From assembly GCF_900100335.1 (NCBI RefSeq), contig NZ_FNFE01000003.1, positions 186,001-250,000 on the forward strand: a DNA stretch of 64,000 nucleotides, in the 5' to 3' direction. The DNA comes from Natronorubrum texcoconense (GTDB taxonomy: Archaea > Halobacteriota > Halobacteria > Halobacteriales > Natrialbaceae). The translations under genes were made by a program, and so were the position numbers. Shown one piece after another: positions 50,645-59,484 of the stretch (positions are counted from its first letter, which is position 1; every line of letters begins with the position of its first letter). The notes beneath the pieces are model-generated. The model was not told where the DNA came from. It made no database searches and saw only the letters and a program-made list of their open reading frames with translations.

Positions 50645-53600
50645 TTAGTCGTCAGATTCGCTCGCGTAGCCGCCGCTCAGGTACTCCTGCATCCGGTCGT
50701 TCTCGCCGCCGGGGCGCAGCCCCTTCCGATCGGGCATCCACTGTTCCTCGTCGTCCTCGTGAGCCGCGTCTTCGGCCTTCTCGATCTTGACGAACGACTC
50801 CTTGGGCGCGCCGTTGGCGACGTGGACGTCGGCCTCGAAGCCGACGTCGATGTTCTGGCCGCCGTAGTTCTTGCGCGCCATGTCGTCGGTCAGCAGGGTC
50901 GGACGGAACCAGGTGCGAGTCGCGCTCTGGTGGCTTCCCTGCCGGTAGAGCGAGGCGTAATCGGTGTCCTCGTTGACCGCCAGTCCGTCGCCCTCCTCGC
51001 CGTCGGGGTCGTGGGCCTCGACGGTGCCGTGGGAGGCCCCGTTTAGGTTCATCCAGCTTCGCGTGACGCCGTGGGGCATCGACGGCTGGTAGCGAACGCG
51101 CATCTTCGCGCGGGCGTAGCTGTCCTCGTCGTCAGGGTCCGCGCCGCGGTACGGTCGGTCCTGCGGGTCGGCGTCGACCCACACGTAGTCGCCGTCGTTG
51201 AACCCCTCCTCGCGGGCGTCCTCGGGATTCATCTCGATGTACCCCTCGCCGTAATAGGGTTTGCGCTCGTCGTGGCGCTCCATGTCGCCGAAGGGACCCC
51301 ACCAGACCGCGATGTTCGGCAGCGAGTTCGCGAAGGTGTGGGTGCCGTGGCGGTACTTCGGCGTCATGTAGCTGTAGTCGAAGCCGGCGTCGAGCGCCTT
51401 GAGCGGGTGCTCGGTGTCGGTGAGCTCCTGTGGCGTGTAGATCCGATTGCGGACCTGTCGCGCCTCGCTGTCGGCCCCGCTGATGTTGTCCTCGTCCTCC
51501 CACTCGAGGTCGTCAGGCGTGTCGGGATCGATCACCGGGTGGTCGGCCCCCGAGACGATGGCGTTTGGCTCGTAGAACGTGCCATCCATCGGCTCGCGGT
51601 GCAGCGGGATGTTCTCCCCCGCCTCCGCGAACATGTCCTCCTCGCGGTAGAACTCCATCCGCCCGGTCTTGGTGTACCACGGATCGCCGTCCTCGGCCTG
51701 ACGGCCGCCGACCTTCTTCGGGTAGGTCTGGGTCTGGATGATCTTCGGAATGCCCTCCTCGGCCTCCTCGAGCATCTCCTCGATGTCGTAGCCCTTGACC
51801 GTGTTCGAGTGGTCGATGATCCGCTGGAGGTAGGTCTTCGCTCGATCCTCCTCGTTGATGAACTCCCAGTAGTCCGCGAACCGATCGTCGCCGGTGAGTT
51901 CGGCGAGTTTCTCAGCGACGCCGGCGTAGATCTCGGCGTCGTTGCGGGTGTCGTAGATCCGTTCGTCGAGGCCCGTTGTAGGCATCGCCATCACGAAGGG
52001 GTTCGTCACCGCGGCCGTGATGTCGTGCATGTGGTGTTCGGCCCACGAGTCGGCCGGGAAGACGATGTCGGAGTACTCGCAGGTTCCCGTCCACCACCAC
52101 TCGTTGGTGAAGAACGCCTCGATCCGGCCGGTCCGGAGCATGTTCTCGATGATGTCGTAGCTCCCCTTCGCGTTGCCCAGAATCGAGTTCGAGCCGGAGA
52201 CCCACAGCGACTTCGTCGGGGTGAACATGTGCGAGTCGCCCATGTGGTACTCGCCTTCGATCTTTAGCGGCCGGTCGCCGTGGGAGTACCAGTGAGCCGA
52301 CTGCATCGTCTTCGTGTTCTTCACGTTCGCCGGCTCGTCCGGATCGAGCTCGATGTCGAACGGATCCTCCGAGGACCACTGTCCGCGGCCGTTGAAGTAC
52401 GAGCCGCGGTAGTTGCCCGCGTAGCTGCCGACGTTCCCGCTGTGACGGCCGACGTTCTTCGTCAGCGACGCCAGCAGGAAGACCGCGCGGTCCTTCTGGT
52501 CCTGATTCGTGTAGTGGTTCGGCCCCATCCCGGTGAGGATGAGCGTCTGTTCCTGGTTGTCCGCGACGTCCGCGGCCAGGTTCTCGACCGCTTCGGGTGA
52601 GGAGCCGGTGACCTCCGCGACCGACTCCGCGTCCCAGGTGTCGATCAGGTGCTGTTTGATCAGGTCGAAGACGGGACGGACCTCGACGGTCTCACCGTCG
52701 ACGGTCTCGACGGTGAACGAGCCCTCGAGGCTCGCCGGAACATCGAAGTCGTCGCCGATCTCGTCTCGAGTGACGGCCTCGAGGTCGCCGGTCTCCTCGT
52801 TGCGGACGACGAAGTCGCCCCACTCGTCGCGGAGGTCCTCGGTGAGGATGTTCTCCCAGACGTCGGTGGTGTGTTCGGGCGGGCGCTCGTCGTCGTTCTC
52901 GACGACCATCGACTTCTCGAGGTCCCCCGGCTCGTAGTCCTCGACGACGTCGCTGGCTCGCAGGAGCTTCTTGTCGTCCATCCGGACGAGCATCGGGAGG
53001 TCGGTAAAGCGACGGACGTAGTCCTCGTCGTACTGTTCTTCCTCCATGATGATCTTCGCGGCACCGAGGAAGAGCGCGGAGTCCGTCGCGGGCCGGAGAA
53101 TGACCAGTTCGTCGCACTTCGAGGAAGTCGCGTTGTAGTCCGTGAAGACGCCGGTGACCTTCGTGCCTTTCAGTCGGGCCTCGGTCAGCCAGTGGCAGTC
53201 GGCCATCTTCGTCGTCAGGTAGTTGATCCCCGCGAGCACGACGTGGTCGGCGTACTCGACGTTCACGAGATCGAAGTCCACCGTCTGCTGGCCGGTGACC
53301 ATCGTGTGCCCCGGCGGCAGGTCGGTGTGCCAGGAGTAGTTGTCCAGACCGACGCCGCCGACGGCCTCGTCGTCGTCGACGTCGCGGATGTCCTGGTCGA
53401 GCAGCGCCATCTGGTTCGCGACGCGGTACATCCCCTGCAGGCGAATCATGCCTAAAAGCGGCATCCCGCCGCGGAATTTCAGGGTCTGGGTGCCGACGCC
53501 GCCGGTTTCCTCGACGACGCGCTCGTCGTACTCCTGCTCGAGTAAGTCCTGGACGCCCGATTCGCCGGTGTAGTGGTCGGCGATCTCGTACATCGCCTGT

Positions 53601-54196
53601 GCGGCCAGCTCGTAGGCCTCGTCGAACTCGACTTCCTCCCAGCCGTCCTCGCCGCGGGTAGCGTACTCTTCGGGCATCGAGCCGTCATCTTCCCGCGGGA
53701 AGCCGTCCTCGACCCACTGCTTGAAGCCCTCGCGAACCATCGGCGCTTTGACCCGCTGATCGCTGTAGAAGCGCTCGATCATCGCGAGACCCTTGTTGCA
53801 GACGCGCGGATCCCAGCGCTGGGTCGCCTGCTCGCCCTCGAGCCCCTCGGCCTCGCCGTAGTTCATGCTCGGCCCGAGACGCGTGATCTCGTCGTTCTTG
53901 ACGGAGGCCTCGAGGTAGCAGTTGTGGGTGTCGTTGGGCGTACACGTGAGGATGAAGGAGTCGTCGGGCTCCCACACGTCGCGGTAGTGCTCTTCCCATC
54001 CCTGGTTGGGGTACTCCTCGAAGGGATTCATCGGCCCGTCCTCGTCCTCTGCGGTCTCGCTGGCGAACCGCCGGAAGCCGAGCAGTCCGAGGCCGGACGC
54101 GCCGGCGATCCCCGCCGCGGCCGCACCGAGCTCTCGGCGGGTCAGGTCGAGCCCGCCGTCATCCGCACCGCTCGCGGCGTCGTCCGCGTCGCTCAT
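50645..54196 (-). CDS. Tat-exported type II molybdopterin oxidoreductase, catalytic subunit (NarG-like)
   Basis: The 1183-residue protein carries a Tat leader (LTRRELGAAAAGIAG, residues 18-32), so it faces outside. The N-terminal cluster residues are C85, D89, C93 and C133 (TCTPNDTHNC, RVCNKG), with Asp where most relatives have Cys. The pterin motif is DNYSWHTDLPPGHTMVTGQQ (D292 is the predicted Mo ligand, as in NarG). Haloarchaeal nitrate reductases are usually around 980 residues, so about 200 extra residues are present. Substrate could be nitrate, chlorate, selenate, DMSO or related. An SD (GGAGGTGG, about 54201-54208) precedes the ATG at 54196. No membrane anchor gene is nearby. Confidence 0.92.
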   Translation of the reverse strand: MSDADDAASGADDGGLDLTRRELGAAAAGIAGASGLGLLGFRRFASETAEDEDGPMNPFEEYPNQGWEEHYRDVWEPDDSFILTCTPNDTHNCYLEASVKNDEITRLGPSMNYGEAEGLEGEQATQRWDPRVCNKGLAMIERFYSDQRVKAPMVREGFKQWVEDGFPREDDGSMPEEYATRGEDGWEEVEFDEAYELAAQAMYEIADHYTGESGVQDLLEQEYDERVVEETGGVGTQTLKFRGGMPLLGMIRLQGMYRVANQMALLDQDIRDVDDDEAVGGVGLDNYSWHTDLPPGHTMVTGQQTVDFDLVNVEYADHVVLAGINYLTTKMADCHWLTEARLKGTKVTGVFTDYNATSSKCDELVILRPATDSALFLGAAKIIMEEEQYDEDYVRRFTDLPMLVRMDDKKLLRASDVVEDYEPGDLEKSMVVENDDERPPEHTTDVWENILTEDLRDEWGDFVVRNEETGDLEAVTRDEIGDDFDVPASLEGSFTVETVDGETVEVRPVFDLIKQHLIDTWDAESVAEVTGSSPEAVENLAADVADNQEQTLILTGMGPNHYTNQDQKDRAVFLLASLTKNVGRHSGNVGSYAGNYRGSYFNGRGQWSSEDPFDIELDPDEPANVKNTKTMQSAHWYSHGDRPLKIEGEYHMGDSHMFTPTKSLWVSGSNSILGNAKGSYDIIENMLRTGRIEAFFTNEWWWTGTCEYSDIVFPADSWAEHHMHDITAAVTNPFVMAMPTTGLDERIYDTRNDAEIYAGVAEKLAELTGDDRFADYWEFINEEDRAKTYLQRIIDHSNTVKGYDIEEMLEEAEEGIPKIIQTQTYPKKVGGRQAEDGDPWYTKTGRMEFYREEDMFAEAGENIPLHREPMDGTFYEPNAIVSGADHPVIDPDTPDDLEWEDEDNISGADSEARQVRNRIYTPQELTDTEHPLKALDAGFDYSYMTPKYRHGTHTFANSLPNIAVWWGPFGDMERHDERKPYYGEGYIEMNPEDAREEGFNDGDYVWVDADPQDRPYRGADPDDEDSYARAKMRVRYQPSMPHGVTRSWMNLNGASHGTVEAHDPDGEEGDGLAVNEDTDYASLYRQGSHQSATRTWFRPTLLTDDMARKNYGGQNIDVGFEADVHVANGAPKESFVKIEKAEDAAHEDDEEQWMPDRKGLRPGGENDRMQEYLSGGYASESDD

Positions 54197-54543
54197 CGTC
54201 CCACCTCCACGCACGCGGCGTGGCGATAGTCGGCGGGCGATGTCGTCGCTCGCGAGCACTGACAGCGCCGATCAGTTGTGGGTAGTCCGTGTGCCATCAC
54301 ATGCGGCACTGTGATCCCGATCGCTTTACTAAAAGCGCCTGTTCCCACGCGCTGGGGACGTCTCGCCCGAAATCCTGCCAATAGGGGGTCTTTATTACAG
54401 GGTAGATTCCGCCGTCGATTCGATCGAGACCGACGGCGGAGCGCGACCGCCGAACTCACCGGTCGACCGAGCGAGTATCGGGTTCGGCACATCCAACCGA
54501 AAAACAATCGACTACCCCCGAGGCCGTTCGACAGCCCAACCGC
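54197..54543. other. Promoter interval upstream of the molybdenum enzyme operon
   Basis: No gene is seen. It contains an SD next to the narG-like start and AT-rich boxes about 130 bases upstream (CTTTTAGTAAAGC, about 54325 on the minus strand). A leader of about 100 bases is suggested, unlike the leaderless genes around it. TTTATTACAGG near 54389 is another possible box. Confidence 0.5.
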
Positions 54544-55863
54544 TTACGCCGTCGGCTCGGACGTCGACGGCGTCGAGGAGTCGGCCGCCGGTTCGAACTC
54601 GACGAGCCACCCTTCGCGGCCGAGGTCGTCGATCGTCGTCCGCGCGAGCGACCGGTCGTCGCGCTCGAGCGTCCCCTCGATGACATCGACGAACTCCCGT
54701 GGTTCGCCGCGCACCAGCATCGACACCGGCGCGTCTCCCGTGACGCCGAACTCCGAGAGGGCCTGTCGCTGGCTCGCGGCTGGCGGCAGTCCACGAAGGT
54801 CGACCGCGTCCGCGGGCGCTTCGGGGCCGGCGGCGTCCGCCAGGAACGCCTCGAGCGTCTCCGTGATCGATGCGACGGCGGTCTCTCCCGGCGTCGACGG
54901 CTCGTCGAAGGTACACGTCTGAAGCTCTCGAAGCGCCGGATCGAACGGAATCGGCTCGAGGGCGTCCTCGAGCACCTCGACCGACTCGATCTCCGCGGCC
55001 AGCGAGCGCCCGTCGCCCTCGTACGGCGACGCGACGTCCGCCTCGTCGGTCGCGACCATGTTGGCGACCGCGCCGATCACGGGGACCCCGTAGGAGTCGA
55101 GTAACGCGCCCGTACGCTCGCTCGCGCGGACGCCTTCGTCGGTCGGCGTGCTGACGAGCAGGCTCCCGTCGATGGGTGCTTGTTGAACGAGGGTGGTGAC
55201 CGCCTCGCCGATCCCCGGCGGGAGATCGAGTAAAAGGACGTCTCGGTCCGTCCAATCGGCGTTTCCGAGCAGGTCGGTGACGACGTCGTGGACCATCGCC
55301 CCGCGCCAGGCGACCGGCCCGTCCTCGGCGATCAGTTCGACGCTCATGACCTCGATCCCGTCGGCGTCGACGGGGATCGGGCTCCCCGACGGCGTCGATC
55401 GAACCGGCCCCTCGGCGCCGAGGAGATCCGGCGCGTCGGGCGCGTGGACGTTCGCGTCGAAGACGGCGACCTCGAGTCCCGCCGCGTCGAGCGCCTTCGC
55501 GAGCGCGACGGTGACGGTCGACTTCCCGACGCCCCCCTTCGCGCTTCCGATGGCGATGATCGACTCGACGCCGGTGACCGGCAGCCCCGTCTCGGGCGCT
55601 GCGGCATCGACGGCGGCGACGCGGGCGTGTTCGACGCCGGGGGTTGCAAGGCCCGCACCCTGTAACTGGTCGGTGATGCGGTCCGCCATCGACTGATCGA
55701 GCCGTTTGAAGTTCACGACGAACGTGACGACACCGCTCTCGACGGTAACGTCTTCGACCAACTGTTCGCTGATCGGGTCGCCGCCGGGGATCTGGACCGC
55801 TCGCAGGCGATCGACGACCGCTCGCTTGATTTCGTCGTCGGTCTGAGGTGGCTCGGCTGGCAT
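54544..55863 (-). CDS. Mrp/NBP35-family Fe-S carrier ATPase
   Basis: The 439-residue protein has an N-terminal DUF59 domain (about 1-85: IKRAVVDRLRAVQIPGGDPI). A P-loop ATPase with the deviant Walker A GSAKGGVGKSTVTVALAKAL (about 102) follows, with VFDANVHAPDAPDLLG and LLLDLPPGIGEAVTTLV (Walker B). A C-terminal extension (about 350-439) ends in an acidic tail. Such proteins assemble or carry Fe-S clusters. The ATG at 55863 is the usual family start. It lies 347 bases upstream of the molybdenum enzyme operon in the same direction, so it may serve it, but could equally be a housekeeping copy. Confidence 0.92.
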   Translation of the reverse strand: MPAEPPQTDDEIKRAVVDRLRAVQIPGGDPISEQLVEDVTVESGVVTFVVNFKRLDQSMADRITDQLQGAGLATPGVEHARVAAVDAAAPETGLPVTGVESIIAIGSAKGGVGKSTVTVALAKALDAAGLEVAVFDANVHAPDAPDLLGAEGPVRSTPSGSPIPVDADGIEVMSVELIAEDGPVAWRGAMVHDVVTDLLGNADWTDRDVLLLDLPPGIGEAVTTLVQQAPIDGSLLVSTPTDEGVRASERTGALLDSYGVPVIGAVANMVATDEADVASPYEGDGRSLAAEIESVEVLEDALEPIPFDPALRELQTCTFDEPSTPGETAVASITETLEAFLADAAGPEAPADAVDLRGLPPAASQRQALSEFGVTGDAPVSMLVRGEPREFVDVIEGTLERDDRSLARTTIDDLGREGWLVEFEPAADSSTPSTSEPTA

Positions 55864-56112
55864 AGTTGAGCGTTCGATCCAGAGCGGTATTTCACCCGTC
55901 GGGAGTTCCCAGGCCGCGGGAAGTCTGCACCCCGGTGTATCGACGAGCGCCGACGACTCGTTCGTCGGCATGACGGTTCGATCTCCGAAGAATAGACGGA
56001 AGTAACCGACGGGAGCGGCCGGTCCACGCCCAATCGCTCGGATAGCCGCGTTCGGTCCCACCGATCGCTCAGCGGCAACGGTTGAACGATTCGGTAGAGT
56101 CGTGAACGCACC

Positions 56113-56421
56113 CTACGTCGGTGCGAGGTGATCATCGGTACGAACACAGACGCAGTCGCGGTGGGTGACGACGACTGTGTGATCGTCGGTCGTGAACTCG
56201 ACGCTGACAGTACTCTCAGTTCCCTCTGCATGGGTGAGGAGACTGTCCAACGCTTCGGTCTCGACCTGTTCGTAGAGCGGATCGAGTTCCCTGATCGGGA
56301 CGTTCTTTACCACAGACAACCCCCGCAAGATCATGCGTGTGACCGACTCCGATTCCTCACGCACGGTCCGAATCTCCACACGGTCGTCGTCCGGCCGACG
56401 GCTGTGGTTGTGATGGACCAT
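56113..56421 (-). CDS. Stand-alone HalOD1 output-domain protein
   Basis: The 102-residue protein consists of a basic/acidic N-terminus and a HalOD1 domain: VTRMILRGLSVVKNVPIREL, DPLYEQVETEALDSLLTHAE (in part YEQVETEALDSLL) and VSVEFTTDDHTVVVTHRDCVCV. HalOD1 is found at the C-terminus of haloarchaeal response regulators and as single-domain proteins; its output is not established. It is a monocistronic unit between the Mrp ATPase and the MBL hydrolase. Confidence 0.85.
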   Translation of the reverse strand: MVHHNHSRRPDDDRVEIRTVREESESVTRMILRGLSVVKNVPIRELDPLYEQVETEALDSLLTHAEGTESTVSVEFTTDDHTVVVTHRDCVCVRTDDHLAPT

Positions 56422-56550
56422 ATCACTGCTCGTGACCGTTCGGAAAAGAGGCTTGTCCCAAATTGAGAGGGTATCGGCTGGCCCCTTCTCGAACGCCGAG
56501 ATCGACGGGAAAATCGCCGAAAATGCCCGTGCGCTAGTACTGTGGTACGG

Positions 56551-57216
56551 TTAGAACAGTTCGACGCGGATGTCGTCGGACTCGAGTTCCTCGGCGAACG
56601 CCTCGGCGTCGGTTTCGATCGGCTCGAAGGTATCGTAGTGTTCCGGAAGCACCAGCTCTGGCTCGACGCTGCGAGCGAAGTCGGCGGCCTCGTGGCGATC
56701 CATCGTGAAGTGACCGCCGATTGGGGGCACGAACACGTCCGCCGTGATCGAGCCGTGGTGGTCGAGGAAGTCCGTGTCCGACGGGAAGAAGATTGTCGTT
56801 CCCTCGAGCGTCAGGAGGAGCCCGATCACTTCGCCCTCCGCGTGGAACGGGGAGCCGTCCTCGTCGACGTGCTCGCCGTCCGGATCGTTGTAGGCCGGAA
56901 CGGTCCGGACCTCGATGCCGTCCACGGTCAGATCGCCCTCGTGGGGGAGGTCGACGACGTCGTACGAGAGATCGCTCGTGTCGACGGCCTCGAAGACCGC
57001 GATCGTCGCGTCGTCGCCGGCGACGGCCTCGATCGCCTCGGGATCGTAGTGGTCGAAGTCGTCGTGCGTGACGAAGACGACGTCGCCGTCGCCCGGTTCG
57101 TCGTCTACGACCTCGCTCCACGGATCGATGTAGATGATTCGTCCGTCGCCGGTCTCGAGTCGCTTGCTCGCGTGGCCGATCCGCTCGAACGTGAGTCCCT
57201 CGTAGGTGGTGGACAT
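56551..57216 (-). CDS. MBL-fold metallo-hydrolase (UlaG-like)
   Basis: The 221-residue protein from the ATG at 57216 has a metallo-beta-lactamase fold. It has GHASKRLETGDGRIIYIDPW, VVFVTHDDFDHYDPEAI (HxxxDH-like zinc site) and EVIGLLLTLEGTTIFFPSDTDFLD (in part TTIFFPSDTDFLD). The C-terminal part has GHFTMDRHEAADFARSVEPE (in part GGHFTMDRHEAADFA). The first motif reads HDDFDH rather than HxHxDH, as in the L-ascorbate-6-P lactonase-like subgroup. CTATAAGG (about 57243) gives a TATA box 30 bases upstream. Substrate unknown. Confidence 0.9.
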   Translation of the reverse strand: MSTTYEGLTFERIGHASKRLETGDGRIIYIDPWSEVVDDEPGDGDVVFVTHDDFDHYDPEAIEAVAGDDATIAVFEAVDTSDLSYDVVDLPHEGDLTVDGIEVRTVPAYNDPDGEHVDEDGSPFHAEGEVIGLLLTLEGTTIFFPSDTDFLDHHGSITADVFVPPIGGHFTMDRHEAADFARSVEPELVLPEHYDTFEPIETDAEAFAEELESDDIRVELF

Positions 57217-57359
57217 GGTCGCTCGAGTGTACGCGGGTTTCGGCCTTATAGGTCGGTGGCTCCGGCAGAAGAATGCGTCCGTATGAGGATCGGTTATCCC
57301 GCCGATTGTCACTCGACAGCTAATTCGTGTGTCGAACCGTAAAAAACGAAACTCGGGTA

Positions 57360-57755
57360 TCAGTCGTTGCAGTCGTTCTGGTCGGTGACGATGCATCCGC
57401 TTGCGTTGCCGCCTACGGTCGTGTCGGCGTCGTCATCGTCGCCGTTACCACCGCCGATCGGTGGTCCACTGCCAGTGTCGTCGCCATCTTTTTGGTCTTT
57501 TTCGTCTTCGTCACCGTCGTCTTCGCCTTTCTCATCGTCGTCCTTCTTGTCGTCTTCGTCCGGCGTGGAGTCGTCGTCCTTCTCACCATCCGTCGGCTCA
57601 ACCGTACCATCCGAGTCCGATTCGTCGTCTCCCTCTGGGACGTCATCCATCTCCGGTTCCGGATCATCGGAACCTGTGAGGGTGGTGTAGACGACGGCAC
57701 CAGATATCGTGACTAAGACCACGACGAGCCCGACTATCAGGCTCTGTCGTTGCAT
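57360..57755 (-). CDS. Single-pass acidic surface protein
   Basis: The 131-residue protein starts with one hydrophobic helix (LIVGLVVVLVTISGAVVYTT, about 5-24), then a long Asp/Glu/Lys-rich tail with recurring DDD, KDD and DEDD blocks. It closes with GGNASGCIVTDQNDCND, which has two Cys. It reads as a membrane-anchored extracellular tail. Its ATG sits immediately next to the stop of the Tat-exported gene at 57756, so it is the downstream member of a two-gene unit. Function unknown. Confidence 0.65.
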   Translation of the reverse strand: MQRQSLIVGLVVVLVTISGAVVYTTLTGSDDPEPEMDDVPEGDDESDSDGTVEPTDGEKDDDSTPDEDDKKDDDEKGEDDGDEDEKDQKDGDDTGSGPPIGGGNGDDDDADTTVGGNASGCIVTDQNDCND

Positions 57756-58868
57756 CTATTCCTCGTAGCTCACGGATGTCTGGTAGAAGTTCTCCCCATC
57801 GCTCCAGTCTGGGTAGTCACCGTCTGCCGTGATGAAGTGCTCTTCACCATCGGGATCACCACCATCGCTGGCGTAACCCGCGAAGGTGTAGGACTCACCG
57901 TCTCCTGGGAGGTTGTCTCCGATGATATCTGCGTCATCATCGATGTTCACGATGAACTCGCTGATGCTACGCTTCTCACCACTGAATCCGTCTACCTCGT
58001 CCTCGTGGTGTGCGTTGTCTCCGCGATCCCCCGACGCTGCATCGATAAGGGCGAATCCAGCGTCAGTGCGATCTCCGCTCGCGTGCCAGACGAGTTGATA
58101 GTCTTCACCGTTATCGTTCTCTTCGTCAACGCCGAAGTCGAGGTTGATGTTGAAGTTCGCTTCGGAGTCGTTAGCTGGCCAGCCTTCGCGATCGATCTCG
58201 ACCTTGTAGCTGTAGCCGTCTGGTGTATACCGAGCACCGATTGTAACGACCTCGTCATCGCTCTCACCGATCGTGGTGTACGTGGTTGCTTCTGCACCGG
58301 CGTCTCCACCAGAGTTGGCACCCTCGGCGCGGTTCGTCATCGCGACTTCGAGGTTTGTGTCACGGCTACCAGTGGCCTCTGAGTCACCGTTGGATTCGAC
58401 CGTCACGACGAGCTCGAGCGTAACATCCTCTTTGCGCTTGTTGTCTTCATCGCCGTCCTCGCTGGCCTCGAAGTCGTCTGCGCTGATGTGCTCGTTGCCG
58501 TGTATTATGCTCCCTTCGAGATCGCGGTCTCCATCGCCTATCTCGATGTTACTGTTGCTTGTTCCACTGACGCTCTGGGTGATCGTATCGACAGTGTACG
58601 CGTTCTCCTCTTCTCCGTCGTGATATACCTGGAGCTCGACTGTCGCTTCTGTTGCCGAGCTGTTGAGGCCTTCCCAAGATATCTCGAGATCGTCGACCCA
58701 GACCTGAATATCGTCGAGAGAACCGTCGTCGGTCGTTTCGCTGATTTCAGTTCCGCTAAAGGTGTGTTCGCCGACTTTTGCGACGGCACTCCCCGACATG
58801 AGGACCGCGCCACCGATTGCTGCTGCGCCAATACTCCCCGTTCCGATCATGAATTTGCGTCTATTCAT
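57756..58868 (-). CDS. Tat-exported acidic protein of unknown function
   Basis: The 370-residue protein from the ATG at 58868 starts MNRRKFMIGTGSIGAAAIGG with a twin-arginine leader (RRKFMIG) and a likely AVA-K cleavage site near residue 30. The remainder is beta-rich and acidic (ISETTDDGSLDDIQVWVDDL and many DG/ND turns), with three-stranded blocks such as VELQVYHDGEE and LELVVTVESNGDSEAT. It has the general look of haloarchaeal exported TasA/camelysin-like surface proteins. I do not assign a family. It is the first gene of a pair with the 131-residue acidic protein, zero bases apart. Confidence 0.7.
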   Translation of the reverse strand: MNRRKFMIGTGSIGAAAIGGAVLMSGSAVAKVGEHTFSGTEISETTDDGSLDDIQVWVDDLEISWEGLNSSATEATVELQVYHDGEEENAYTVDTITQSVSGTSNSNIEIGDGDRDLEGSIIHGNEHISADDFEASEDGDEDNKRKEDVTLELVVTVESNGDSEATGSRDTNLEVAMTNRAEGANSGGDAGAEATTYTTIGESDDEVVTIGARYTPDGYSYKVEIDREGWPANDSEANFNINLDFGVDEENDNGEDYQLVWHASGDRTDAGFALIDAASGDRGDNAHHEDEVDGFSGEKRSISEFIVNIDDDADIIGDNLPGDGESYTFAGYASDGGDPDGEEHFITADGDYPDWSDGENFYQTSVSYEE

Positions 58869-59484
58869 TGTGCGTTCGGTATTTGTGTCATCGCGCCCCC
58901 CAGCGCTCGACAACTCGAGTCCTGCGTGACCAGGGTGGAGTCGAAACCCGCTCGAGCCCATTGCAGCCCTGATAGTCAGATAGTATGACTGTCTACCCTA
59001 TGTGATTACCATCGGCGACTAGCAATGGTCTGTGTCCATACTTATCACTCGGCCTGTAGTTCTGCTGCTGACATTCAAGAAAAGATATTAATATAATCAG
59101 TAATGTGCGGGTGCGTCTCTACTCACGAGCCAGCGCGAATCACCAACGGCCGTGACATCCTCGACGGCCAGCGGTTTGTATCACCGATCGACACCTGGAG
59201 CTGGTTCGCCAGTGATGCCTGTCGCCCGATCACAATTTCTCGGTGAGGATGGATTGGGGCGCGATTTCCGCCGAATCGGCCCTCCACGTTAGCACAACTG
59301 TTTCGTCCACCGCGTTAGTCGATAATTCGGTTAGTTCTGGGCTAACTGCTCGAGCAGCCGAGGCGTCGATACCGCTTCAATCGCTCGCAATCCGGCCAGA
59401 GACCGTTGTTCGACCCGTTCGAAAACTGCGACAGTTTTGGGAGGAATTACCGCGAATATACGTAAGAACCCTCGGTGTGGACCG
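58869..59484. other. Long intergenic region between divergent exported-protein genes
   Basis: No gene is supported in these 616 bases. A very AT-rich stretch (AAAAGATATTAATATAATCAG, 59080-59100; shown in part as GATATTAATATAATC) is a likely promoter core. A perfect 12-base palindrome CTGCTCGAGCAG is at 59346-59357. The genes on either side both make exported proteins and face away from each other. Confidence 0.6.

Noticed and set aside
48984-50648. Plus-strand frame of 554 codons opposite the TorD and beta-subunit genes
   Set aside because: It lies antisense to well-supported coding sequence; the Val/Asp/Leu pattern mirrors the real frames.
59346-59357. CTGCTCGAGCAG palindrome as a regulator site
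   Set aside because: CTCGAG-centred palindromes are very common in this genome style, so this alone is not evidence of an operator.
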